A DNA stretch of 37,188 nt from positions 1,891-39,078 of the forward strand of contig NW_014579236.1 in assembly GCF_000485595.1 (NCBI RefSeq), in the 5' to 3' direction. Each line of letters starts with the position of its first letter. The first letter of the stretch is position 1. Under the pieces are notes generated by a model. The model saw nothing but the letters and a program-made list of their open reading frames with translations. It was not told the DNA's origin and made no database searches. This stretch comes from Priapulus caudatus (taxonomy: Eukaryota; Priapulida; Priapulimorpha; Priapulimorphida; Priapulidae). Shown piece by piece: positions 8,870 to 18,437 of this stretch. A program made the translations under genes and the position numbers.

Positions 8870-10678
8870 AGGGGTTTTGATATTTAAAAAAAAATTATGC
8901 AAATTAGGTAGGGTTTGCAATTAATTATAGCTCTATTATATAGACCAAAACAGTCTGTGGTGTCACACACTCGTCTGGTTTTCGTTTTATCAAGATTTCA
9001 TTGACAATAATCTTTAATGCAAATTGGTATTTCTTCTCCACCCTGCCGATAAAACGTCTATATTAGAGTAAACATTAAAAAAATATGTCGACCGGCAGCA
9101 TAACCTATTTTATTTCAAACTCGATCGCTACAAAGCGGGTATAGCGCCATCTACGGTCACAATTGGTATTCATTTTGATTTTATAAATTATTATTGCAAT
9201 ATACAGTTGGCAATCGTTTCATATAAATGTTACGTCGATGGTGCTCAATTAAAACTGACTTCTTCTTACCTCACTATTTGGTGCCTTTTTTTGTGGTGAG
9301 ATACAGTGTCATTGACCATTTCCATTATAAAGGACTAGAAAGTAACCATCCTTCGGACGGTGGGAATTCATGAATGCAAGTGTATTAGTGTTGTAGTCAC
9401 CTAAGGATCAAGGGCTTCTTTGTAAAGTATGTTTTTGGTCTTTGTGTGCTGTGTGTGAATGTAACATCGCCCTGGGTAAATGCCTACTTGTGAGAGGGCT
9501 ACATAGAGCATGCCATGGGAGAAGACAGGTGTGGTCAAGCCCAAGCCTTTGGTAGTGAAAAGTCTATGGTAGTGATGCTCACGGGAGCGGGCCCTATGCT
9601 GTGAATGTAGAGATGCAGTGGTTAGCTGAGAGAGAAGTACTTTGAAGAAGTAAAATAGAATACAAAAGTTTATTATGATGAGATTTACCAGGTGATGGAC
9701 ACTAAATTACAGACTTCATTGTCATAACAACGTTGGTAGTGTTGTAAACGAGGAAATGAAAGATATCAAAGTCATTAACTTGTTATCAATTGTTGTCTAA
9801 TTGCGAACCTTTAATTAATCTTACACAGTGTAGCCACAACTTTCCAAGAGACAAAGAACATGCACCTGCGCATACGCGCGTGTGCTACCCTTGGCCCACA
9901 GAACCCGAATCCCTTTCCTAGATCTCGTGTCCTATCTATTACTACCCCCAGTACCCGTTCTCACAGACCGCGTCCTACCCCCCATTTCCACAATGACCCT
10001 CTAATCTGTCTAACCTAACCACGTCTACCATTCTCCCTAATAAATCATGTAGCCGCGCATCTTGTTGCGCGACGCTCTGTGTAGGCTAGACTATGGCTAA
10101 AACAACTACACCAGTCACTCACTGACTAATCCATGTAACACTACAAAATCAGATGTTACGAGTGGTCGTAAACAGAGTCTGATTTCCCTTGAAATTCGTT
10201 GTGATAGTATTTCCAGTTGAAGCTTTACTCTCAGCGAAAGATTTTAGCACGTAAGAAGTCAACGTAAAAGTTGCCAGGAGAGAAGGACGGGCTTTTGGGC
10301 GGAAAAATGCCAAGCTTCTTGAAAGTTTGACCTTGCCGCTTTTAATTGGATGGTGATGCAGTAAGCCAGCAAATAGGGAACTGGCGGCGGTTGAAGTGTA
10401 AAATGATAGCTGGCATCGGATGAGCTAATATTATTCTGGGTATTAATGTCTTTGTCCAACCTGCGAGGGCCGGTGAGTATTTCTCCATCAAGTACGTACG
10501 TGTCTGTGAAGTCTATGGTTTGAGTCTAGTACCATTGCAGAGTCATTCTCGAATATTTTAGTATTTAGTTTTCAGTGATAATATTCTATTGAGTTGTTGT
10601 CACAGCCAGTTTGGAGTATGGTTGTCTCGGGCGCGGGAAATTTTATCGCGAACGTGCTTTTTAGTTTCATGTAATTGC
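8870..10678. repeat. Copy 2 of the duplicated Helitron segment
   Basis: Aligns with 846-2609 over its full length in the same orientation. It has the Helitron 3' terminus: CTAG at 9335-9338 and a hairpin at about 9346-9364. Compared with copy 1 it carries many one-base insertions and deletions, which break the helicase frame. Confidence 0.9.
10079..10525 (-). pseudogene. Helitron helicase C-terminus, frameshifted copy
   Basis: The equivalent of 2033-2473. Only pieces stay open, for example a 66-codon frame at 10259-10459 that begins in the PVFSHGQL region and shifts frame within the TINKAQGQ motif. The breaks are single-base and cluster at short homopolymers. They could be real decay or sequencing error. 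Confidence 0.75.
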
Positions 10679-10699
10679 CTGACTGTCTGAGACATGAGT

Positions 10700-10935
10700 A
10701 ACTGAAACTGATCCTTCGGACAGTGCGGAATTCATGAATGATTGTATTAGTGTTGTAGCTCACTAAGGATCAAGGGCTTCTTTGGTAAACTAATATTTTG
10801 GTATTCCTGTCCTGTGTGTGAATTGAACGATCGCCTGGGTTTGCCTACTCGTTAGAGGCAACATAGTAAGCATGCCATGGAAGAAGACAGGTGTGGTCAG
10901 GTCCAGCCTATTGTAAGTGAAAATCTGTCGTTGGC
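10700..10935 (-). mobile_element. Third, partial Helitron 3' fragment
   Basis: Starts at the hairpin (GATCCTTCGGACAGTGCGG) and matches about 230 bp of the Helitron 3' non-coding region of copies 1 and 2 (GGATCAAGGGCTTCTTTG, CATGCCATGG and so on), more diverged than those are from each other. The terminal CTAG is absent, and similarity stops near 10935. Confidence 0.75.
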
Positions 10936-12235
10936 TTTGTTTATTGTCTTTTAAATTGAAATGGAAGATCTATGTTGAAGGGTGAGTGGTATGTGTGGTG
11001 TGAATACGGTTTTGCAGTTGCTGGTCATGTAGAATGACGACGTCTATGACGTTGGCATGGCAGGCGTGTGACTCGACAACGCGTGTTCCACTGGTGATCG
11101 TTGATTTGGGTCCTACGAAGATCTGAGGCCAATGAGGGGAACCAGGTTTAAAGAGTAAGTTTGTGTGGTGTAACCTTGTGTTGTATTGAAGAGAATTCAA
11201 GAAAATCCATAGAGGAAATGGACAGCTCGTTACAGGTTACGAGTCGAAGTCCGACAGAGCCCTTCAAAAAAGTGCACCGACTCAAAATTTATTAGCAATT
11301 GGTTGTAAAAAGAATTTGAATTGATTTATTTTAGCCCGAAGATCATAATAAAGTCGAGGAAATAGAAATTAGTCTTCCTAAAACAATATTTTTCTATCCA
11401 TTTTTCACATCAAAACATAGTTATCAGGCGTTAAAGTTGTAGCAAAATGAACACAATGAATGATATTTTGGTGTTTTTCGACTTTAAATATGAAATTTAG
11501 TTGACAATAAATAATGCGTTTTTTACCTACCGCTTTAAAAAAACTTGAATTTGGCCCGTAAACACAACACTTTTTTTTATTTTATTGCCTAATATCGAAT
11601 AATCAGCAGTTTGTATCAAGACATTTGATTATTATGAATTGAAAATCCGCACAATCAACGGAAGTTTGTTTGTGTCACAGTTCAATATTCAGGAGGCTTT
11701 CTCGGTCAGCCAGTTGAAATAATCACTAGTCTGTGGGCGCTTGTCTTGGGGGTTTAAGCTCTGTTTGCCAACAATTTACAATAATTCAGTAGCAGGAATC
11801 TGGTGACAATCGGCAGGAATAATGCCATTTATTGACTGGGCAAACATGGTCACTGTGTTTGTGTAGGCCTACGAACTATGATTGTTATTCAAGAAACAGG
11901 CATATTGATATTTCGGAAAACCTACCTTAAGTGCAGGAGATAAAGGTATATTAACGTGTATTAACTCAGCTACAAAGTTTTCGGCGTCAAACTCAACCGA
12001 ACGTGAAGATGTGGTGAGCACATTGTCGTGAAGAGCCTCATTATGGATTTTGGGATATCCCAGGGGAGTCCCATGAGGGGAATTCCTTAACTTATAAATA
12101 ACTTGGCTAATAAAAATTCGCTGTTTCCCTTTTATAGTATACATTTTAAATTAAATATATTTTAAATATGCATATATTTAGGATGAAAGATAGAAGTTGC
12201 GCGCCTGGTGAGAAATATATGTTTTTTTTATTTCC
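10936..12235. other. No recognised feature, 1.3 kb
   Basis: AT-rich. Two modest minus-strand frames (10970-11200 and 11869-12144) show no motif I recognise and no supporting splice or repeat context. Nothing else is supported. Confidence 0.4.
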
Positions 12236-12307
12236 GCGGCTGTCGAGTTTTGAACTCACGAACCCTAACGTGTGAGGCAAGCGTGCTAATCCACTGCGCC
12301 ACAGCGC
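12236..12307 (-). ncRNA. tRNA-like sequence, probably a SINE head or tRNA pseudogene
   Basis: Read on the minus strand it has an A-box-like TGGCGCAGTGG and a B-box-like GTTCAAAAC about 40 bp apart, a short GCTGT/ACAGC outer stem, and an anticodon-like CTCACAC loop (CAC in the anticodon position). Stem pairing is imperfect in the anticodon and T arms, so a functional tRNA is unlikely. A-rich sequence follows it. A tRNA-derived SINE head is the simplest reading. Confidence 0.6.
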
Positions 12308-13300
12308 AAGCTGGCAACGACGCGTACTACATTGGTTAATGGTGCTCATAGGGTCTATGTCCCCCAGGGTACTGCCGGAACGTACCCTGGTTACGGTTCG
12401 GTATACCGGAACGTACCCTGGTCACTATTTGATATGGTTAGGGTTAGGGTTAGGTTTAGAGTTAGAGTTAGGGTTAGAACTTAGAGTTAGGGTTAGGGTT
12501 AGGGAGTAGGCGTAGGCGACTCCCCAGACTCGTTAGTGGAGTAGGCGAGGTACGTTCCGGCATATTAGATAGTACCAGGGTACGTTCCGATATACCGGAT
12601 CGTACCCAGGGTTCGTTCTGGCAGTACCCCGGGGGACATAGACCCTCTCAGCGTTAATGGTAGTCGCTTCGATACACCGGTATGCTATTTTTAGCCAGTG
12701 TTAAATAAAACGGCTTCAAATTCAACTTTATCCTGTTTTCATCATTGCAAAAGTGCGCCGATATTACTCTATGAGTGGTAATGCATCATTTACAGTCAAG
12801 CAATTTCAAATCATGCAAGCAGATTCAGAGAAGATAGCTCCACAACACAAGCTGTCAACAACACGTACTACATTGGTAGTGTCGTCGATCGATATATCGG
12901 TATGGTATCGGTACACCAGTGTTAAATAAAACGGCTTCAAATTCAACTTTATCCTGTTTTCATCATTGCAAAAGTGCGCCGATATTACTCTATGAGTGGT
13001 AATGCATCGTTTACAGTCAAGCAATTTCAAATCATGCGAGCAGATTCAGAGAACATAGCTCCACAGCGCAAGCTGTCAACAACACGTACTACATTGGTAG
13101 TGTCGTCGATCGATATACCGGTATGGTATCTGTACACCAGTGTTAAATAAATGGCTTCAAATTCAACTTTATCGTGTTTTTATCGTTGAAAAAGTGCACC
13201 AATATTACTCTGAGTGGTATTGGTAATGCATCGTTTACAGTCAAGCAATTTCAAATCATGCGAGCAGATTCAGAGAACATAGCTAACAAAAAATGGGCTG
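12299..13300. repeat. 221-bp tandem array
   Basis: The TTAAATAAA-GGCTTCAAATTC segment recurs at 12701, 12922 and 13143, exactly 221 bp apart. Units contain a CACAGCGCAAGCTG start and a GTCGTCGATCGATAT stretch. The first unit is interrupted at 12344-12652 by MITE copy C. The array abuts the start of the tRNA-like sequence. Confidence 0.9.
12344..12652. mobile_element. Telomere-repeat MITE, copy C, with 9-bp target duplication
   Basis: Starts GCTCATAGGGTCTATGTCCC and ends in the inverted GGGGGACATAGACCCTCTCA then GC. It is flanked by GTTAATGGT at 12335-12343 and 12653-12661. A telomeric (TTAGGG) tract with variants runs through about 12436-12512. The 9-bp duplication fits Mutator-like elements, and the host sequence is the 221-bp array. 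Confidence 0.9.
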
Positions 13301-13515
13301 TTCCATTTTATAGCATAGATACATGTAAAATAAAATGCAAATTCATGTTAATTTATGGGTTCACATTTATTTATTATTATACGAGTATATTACACATTGC
13401 ATCACATTAATGCTTGACATTTGTGGCCTTTTATTGTTCGCTGGAATCAAAGTAGGCCTACATCAACAACAAAGGCAAATTTAGTAATTTACTGATGTAA
13501 ATTTTCATATGGCTG

Positions 13516-13931
13516 CAGGGTTCTCCCTACGTTGCGCAAACGGGGCGCGCGCGCCCTGTTTGGGAAAACTCCCCCCTGTTTCAATCGTTGCGCCCCGTTT
13601 AAAATACCTCCGCCCCGATTAAATTCCACGACAATAAAAGTTTGCCAGCGAGGGAATCGATCGTCAAGAATTCCCATTCGACCAGGACACCCGGCACGTG
13701 TATTTTTACCGTGCCACGCATGCACTGCAGACAATACACAAGCACAAACAGTCAACCTGTCCCACACCCAACACTAACTGTACACCGACTCGGCTATCTT
13801 ATATATACAAGAACCCCAAATACCGTCTATGGTGTGGTGACGATTTTACGCATTAATTAGTGGTACGGTAAAAAAACCCCCCTCCCGGCCCCCCCCCCCC
13901 CTGTTTGAATTTCATCCTGGGGAGAACCCTG
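13516..13931. mobile_element. CAGGG-ended MITE, copy 2, intact, 416 bp
   Basis: Runs from CAGGGTTCTCCC to GGGGAGAACCCTG and is flanked by the 5-bp duplication GGCTG (13511-13515 and 13932-13936). It is in inverted orientation relative to the copy at 6894-8228 and lacks the Helitron, so it supplies the empty site. It holds a run of C at about 13895-13910. Confidence 0.88.
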
Positions 13932-14038
13932 GGCTGAAAAATGTTACGACCGGGAGCTTCTGGACTCATTCCGGGGCACTGGGAGCAGCGTGTCATACCG
14001 GGAGGATCCCGGTGAGACCGGGACACTTGGGACGTCTG

Positions 14039-14240
14039 GGGTACGGTCCGGTATACCGGAACGTACCCTGGTACAATCTAATATGCCGGACCGTACCTCG
14101 TCTACTCCACTAACGAGTCTAGGGAGTCTCCTAAGCTTACTCCCTAACCCTAACCCTAACCATATCAGATAGTTACCAGGGTACGTTCCGATATACCGGA
14201 CTGTACCCAGAGTACGTTCCGGCAGTACCCTGGGGGACAT
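14039..14240. mobile_element. Telomere-repeat MITE, copy D, partial
   Basis: The inner inverted blocks (CGGTCCGGTATACCGG), the CCACTAACGAGTCTAGGGAG block, a short (CCCTAA)n tract (14142-14160) and the right terminal GGCAGTACCCTGGGGGACAT are present. The left outer end and the last bases of the right end are missing. Confidence 0.8.
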
Positions 14241-14370
14241 ATTTATTCGGATTTCGTATTTATTCCGCATTATATTTTATTGAAACGCTCCAAGTGCCTG
14301 TGATATCGCCCTCCCGGGACCGCCTGCGGTATTTTGTAGCTGTGCAGCTGCAGCGGCACTAGCTCTAGAA

Positions 14371-14442
14371 CTATAGCCCGCGTACAGTTGCCGCAGGCGG
14401 CCGCACTGCCAAGTACCTTCGGCAACTGTACGCGGGCTATAG
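14371..14442. repeat. Perfect 23-bp inverted repeat, 26-nt loop
   Basis: The arm at 14371-14393 (CTATAGCCCGCGTACAGTTG then CCG) is the exact reverse complement of 14420-14442. Imperfect pairing continues outward (CTCTAGAA with CTAGAG, and CAGCGGCAC on both sides). A stable foldback structure; function unknown. Confidence 0.85.
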
Positions 14443-14850
14443 TGATAGTCCTAGAGCTACAGCGGCACGTGCTGTCGACCCTTTCAATAATAAAAGGCAG
14501 TAGATATTTAACCGGCAGAGTACAACTTCCGCTATTTTATCGTACACCACATTTGATTGGCTAGTATAGTGTATATCTATGACATCATCAACATTATGTT
14601 CGAATTCCATATAAGGTTTAGCTATCTAGAAAACTTTTAGGTTCAAACCCCATGATAAAATTCTGTTTCCTAGCAGTTCCGTAAAGTCGGACAAATATTT
14701 CTGACATTTTCAAGGCCTGGATTTTTATTGTCAATGGGGGCATCTATGAATCTAAGTGTGCATGATGTGTAAAGGTACTAGTACTATAAACTCACTTATT
14801 ATTAGAGTGGCACCCTGTTTCATTTGGGAGCAATGTGTCAAAAATACCAT
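14443..14850. other. No recognised feature
   Basis: AT-rich non-coding stretch that may include the left end of the candidate transposon described at 14851-16924. I could not find a terminal inverted repeat by eye. Confidence 0.4.
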
Positions 14851-15284
14851 GGTGTCGGACGTACGCGCACGAAATGACTTTTTCAGACTTAAAGATTCAT
14901 GTTCAAAACTCTGTGATGTGTGAGAGCTTACAGTAAAACTGATACCAGTTTTGATTGTATGAAGGATTGAGCTTTATAACATATACCAGCATTGTGTATA
15001 AATCTGTTCTGAAAGTTGTGTAAATCATCGAAGTATGTCGGTGTCGGACGTACATTCTACGGTGTTGGACGTACCTGTGTGAAATAATCAGATAGTACGT
15101 CCGACACCAATCCCGCACTCTGTATTTTACAAAGTACAAAGAATATGCAAGTAATGATTCATATTTCAGACACATGAGGTAATACTCCATACAGACATAT
15201 TTGTTGAACAATCACAGTAATTTATTATCGTTATTTTAACCAAGTGCACAAAATTGAGAAAATCAGAAATGTACGTCCAACACC
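14851..15284. repeat. Left cluster of the GGTGTCGGACGTAC motif
   Basis: Five copies of a 14-bp motif: forward at 14851-14864, 15040-15053 and 15061-15074 (one change); reverse at 15095-15108 and 15271-15284 (one change). They lie downstream of the minus-strand gene at 16695-15787 and match the cluster upstream of it. Repeated short motifs in both orientations near element ends are how several transposase families bind their DNA. The role here is inference. Confidence 0.85.
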
Positions 15285-15786
15285 AAAATGAAATTTTTTA
15301 TTTCGCGGAAAAATTGATCACATTTTCCATTTATCCAAAGCATTTGTACCCATAACCAATTGAATACATTCAAAAGCAATGATGAACTCTTCTATTTGGT
15401 AATTGTTACTTTTTTTTCAAATGTACATTGATGTAAATACAACAGAAAAAGCCCACAATTTGGGAAATTTACTTGCATTATCAAAGATTAACGAAGATCA
15501 AAACATCATGGAACAAGAGAACAGTCTAATTTGATATCAAGCCAACTTCAAAGTCTGAATTAAAGGATTTCAGAGCTCAAAATTCAAAATAAAACTTGAG
15601 AGCTTTCTTGTGTTAATGCCAAAATACAACAATAAGACCAAAAGATAAACGCCAAATCTCAATCACACGATGAAGACCTAGATACTAATGCTAGCATCAA
15701 ATACAAAGTGACCTCTACTGCCTGATGGCACAGGGGGTGATATGTTCTGGACAACATTTCTTTTGAAATAGAATATTTCATCTGGC
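15285..15786. other. 3' non-coding region of the minus-strand gene
   Basis: AT-rich sequence downstream of the gene at 16695-15787. Right after its stop, the minus-strand frame stays open for about 23 more codons before another stop. Nothing else is recognised. Confidence 0.4.
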
Positions 15787-16695
15787 TTATCTGGCCATTT
15801 CCACTTTCAACTTGGGTTCATCTTTTACTATATTTGTGATTTCTCCGGGATACATTGCATTGCAATACTGCACAACAAGCCAATCACCTATCTGGTCCTC
15901 CACATCTGAATCAGGAGAGCTCTCCACTTCGTCTTGGTCATGAAAGTTTTCTTCATCTGAATCGGAGTCACCACAGTCTTCAACCAACTCATCATCATCA
16001 TCATCACTATGATCACTCAACATAGCTGTAATTGATACCTTCACTTTCTGAATGGCATCTGAGGTATCTCCTACCAGCAGGGAGAATCTATCATGTGGTA
16101 TAACAAAGTGCAATTTGTGGGTGTTTGGAACTGGTAGGGCATCTTTCCATCTTTCTTCCAGTAGACCCTTGTTCTGTTGGATGGAGGTGGCATCAATGTA
16201 GGAAAGATGAATTCCTGGGTTTCTCTGCACCGCAAGCTCGTAAAATTCAGCTGGGGTTGTTGCTTGGCCTTTCCCGCTGCTGACGTAGTGCCATACAGAC
16301 CTCTTGACCGTTCCTCCCAGGCCGTCAATAACACCCTTCCCATGGAAAGTTGCAAAAAAGTGCCAGCACAAGCCTACACCAAATTCTTGCTCCCATGGAT
16401 GAAGGTTGGAAAACAGATAGCGCTGTTTAAACTGGCTGCTTGCCCCATCAGAGAATATGTCTATTTGACAGATGTTTGGGTATTTGCGTTTGAGCTCTGT
16501 GAAGATCTGAGTCATGAAAGCATGTACACTGACTTTAGTGTGCTGCAATTCGTCTGATACGATCACTATGTTCTCATTAATTCCTGGACTGATCCATGCA
16601 TGAGCAGTAAAGATTGTTGCTTGCTTGTGGCACCAGTGCCCCGACTGGATTTCATTTTGGTGCACCAAAGAAGCGTTCTCAGAAAAGTCTTGCAT
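15787..16695 (-). CDS. Transposase-like protein with acidic tail (302 codons)
   Basis: An uninterrupted 302-residue frame, the only long intact frame in this part of the window. Residues 3-6 are DFSE, followed by NEIQSGHW. Around residue 80 is DIFSDGASSQFKQRY, then HFFATFHGKGVIDGLGG and a KR pair. This spacing of conserved D, SDGA and HGKG blocks resembles a family of uncharacterised, probably transposon-derived proteins in cnidarians and other invertebrates. An RNase-H-like (DDE) catalytic core is plausible but unproven. Residues about 230-270 are highly acidic (Asp/Glu/Ser), followed by IGDWLVVQY...MYPGEIT, which looks like a small SH3/Tudor-like fold. The start is doubtful: family members appear to carry a longer N-terminus, and an in-frame stop lies four codons upstream, so an upstream exon or truncation is likely. 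It is flanked on both sides by the GGTGTCGGACGTAC motif clusters. Confidence 0.65.
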   Translation of the reverse strand: MQDFSENASLVHQNEIQSGHWCHKQATIFTAHAWISPGINENIVIVSDELQHTKVSVHAFMTQIFTELKRKYPNICQIDIFSDGASSQFKQRYLFSNLHPWEQEFGVGLCWHFFATFHGKGVIDGLGGTVKRSVWHYVSSGKGQATTPAEFYELAVQRNPGIHLSYIDATSIQQNKGLLEERWKDALPVPNTHKLHFVIPHDRFSLLVGDTSDAIQKVKVSITAMLSDHSDDDDDELVEDCGDSDSDEENFHDQDEVESSPDSDVEDQIGDWLVVQYCNAMYPGEITNIVKDEPKLKVEMAR

Positions 16696-16718
16696 ATTGT
16701 GTGATCAGGTGTGATTAT

Positions 16719-16924
16719 GGTGTCGAACGTACACTGTGTCGGACGTACATTCAAAGTGTACGTCCAACACCATAATATCAAATTTTTGACAAACCATACA
16801 AGTGACCTTTGATGATGCTTACATTGCCTATGACAAATGAACATTACATCTTAAGTGATATGTTTTATCTCGCTTCAGATTATTGTGAATATTAAAAAAT
16901 GTATGTTTACGGTGTCGGACGTAC
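16719..16924. repeat. Right cluster of the GGTGTCGGACGTAC motif
   Basis: Four copies: forward at 16719-16732 (one change), 16736-16748 (13 of 14 bases) and 16911-16924; reverse at 16758-16771 (one change). The first and third sit in a 21-bp inverted repeat (16714-16734 with 16756-16776, two mismatches). The forward-forward-reverse triplet mirrors that at 15040-15108. It starts 24 bp upstream of the gene's ATG. Confidence 0.85.
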
Positions 16925-17669
16925 ATCACCAAAGTGGTCGAATTTGGGAAAGCTGATAAAAAAAAAGAGACTGGGGGTTTTCTTTGATTAATAATTAAAA
17001 AGTGTACCTGTGAACCTTATTGGTAAGTTATTAGTGTTGTGTAGTTTTAACTTATTCATGCTATAAATCAAAAATATATTTTGGTTAATTTTTAAACTCA
17101 AAATGAGGGGAAAATTAGCCTCTGAATTCAATACCCATAATTCTTAGAATACGCATAACAAAATTAATTCAAAAAAGTTCCATGAAAATATAGTCTATGA
17201 GGATTGATAAGGTACCTTACTTGCAGCAATTTCACGATTTTGAAATCTTGACCTTGAGGTTGACTATTTTACGGAATTATTTGGTCGTGAAACCTTTTGA
17301 ACACATTTATAATGGTAACATCCCTGTTGGCCTACTTCCATTTTGCCTACACCCATTTTGCCTACTCCCATTTCAGCTACTCTCAGAATCGGCAATACAC
17401 TAAAAACCCGTATAAAAGAACACGTGTTTTGGGGGTTCAGGCTGACTTTGTACTTATATATCGGGTGTTTTCTGCAAAATCAGCCTGAAAATGTTCTTAA
17501 AGGCCTTCTTTAGTGATATCTCTAAACTGTCAAATTTTTACAATTATTTGAAGCTAGTATCAACACGTAAATAACGAAAGCATTCGTATATTTTTTGGTT
17601 GCCTCTGTGATATTTAAAACACGTCTTGATGTTGGGTCTATGAATGTTGAAAATCATTTATTCTGCCAA
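16925..17669. other. No recognised feature before the gap
   Basis: AT-rich. At about 17328-17375 there are short repeats of TTTTGCCTAC and CCCATTT. Small open frames have no recognisable content. Confidence 0.4.
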
Positions 17670-17936
17670 NNNNNNNNNNNNNNNNNNNNNNNNNNNNNNN
17701 NNNNNNNNNNNNNNNNNNNNNNNNNNNNNNNNNNNNNNNNNNNNNNNNNNNNNNNNNNNNNNNNNNNNNNNNNNNNNNNNNNNNNNNNNNNNNNNNNNNN
17801 NNNNNNNNNNNNNNNNNNNNNNNNNNNNNNNNNNNNNNNNNNNNNNNNNNNNNNNNNNNNNNNNNNNNNNNNNNNNNNNNNNNNNNNNNNNNNNNNNNNN
17901 NNNNNNNNNNNNNNNNNNNNNNNNNNNNNNNNNNNN
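17670..17936. other. Assembly gap, 267 Ns
   Basis: A run of 267 undetermined bases. Frames that appear to span it are meaningless. The right edge is inside a Helitron copy, so the gap probably hides repeat sequence. Confidence 0.99.
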
Positions 17937-18035
17937 GCTACTCATCGATCTCTCTGTAAATTTGGCGCTATTTGGATCCAAACTGACGAAGCCTTTCATT
18001 AACATACATACAACATTCGCCAAATTATAGTAAGA
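17937..18035 (-). mobile_element. Helitron 5' end, cut by the gap
   Basis: Matches the 5' terminal region of the Helitron at 7072-7942 (CATCGATCTCTC..., CATACATACAACATTCGCC) and ends with GA at 18034-18035, the complement of the TC that starts the element. It is joined directly to the next copy. Confidence 0.85.
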
Positions 18036-18437
18036 CTAGCTGAAACCCGTGCTATCTCATCTGGGAAACTATGGCCAAATAGCTACTGAATATTTAACTT
18101 TATTATTACATGGTTATTTCTACTTACATTATGGGGCTTACACAAATCTCAGACACACAGACAGAACAGAGATACACAGAACAACCCAAAATTGAAACCT
18201 GTTGAAACAGAACGAAAACAAAACAGCGCCCCCTATTTTCAGGCAAATCTTTACCTTTTTTTGTGTTTTTTGTGTCTTTTTTAAGACCGAACAAACGGTT
18301 TTCAACCGAGTATAGTTTAGAACCCGTCCCGTGTACTCATCGATCTCTTCTGTAATTTGGCGCTATTGGATCCAAACTGACAGAGCCTTTCATTAACATA
18401 CATACATACATACAACATTCGCCAAATTATAGTAAGA
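18036..18437 (-). mobile_element. Non-autonomous Helitron, 402 bp, head-to-tail with its neighbour
   Basis: From CTAG (18036-18039, followed by CTGAAACCCGTGCTA) to GA (18436-18437), followed by T. It is a shorter relative of the element at 7072-7942, lacking most of the region with the GTAATATT motifs. It inserted exactly at the 5' terminus of the previous copy, giving GA|CTAG with no intervening base. Confidence 0.88.

Noticed and set aside
12236-12307. A functional tRNA-Val
   Set aside because: A- and B-box-like sequences are present, but anticodon and T-arm stems are mispaired, so a SINE head or pseudogene is more likely.
14903-15211. A 102-codon minus-strand frame in the left motif cluster
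   Set aside because: Its reading depends on the repeated motif itself and it has no recognisable domain.
16566-16844. A 92-codon minus-strand frame upstream of the transposase-like gene
   Set aside because: It overlaps the gene in another frame and runs through the motif cluster; no recognisable domain.
17595-18030. Frames spanning the N run
   Set aside because: They are made of undetermined codons.
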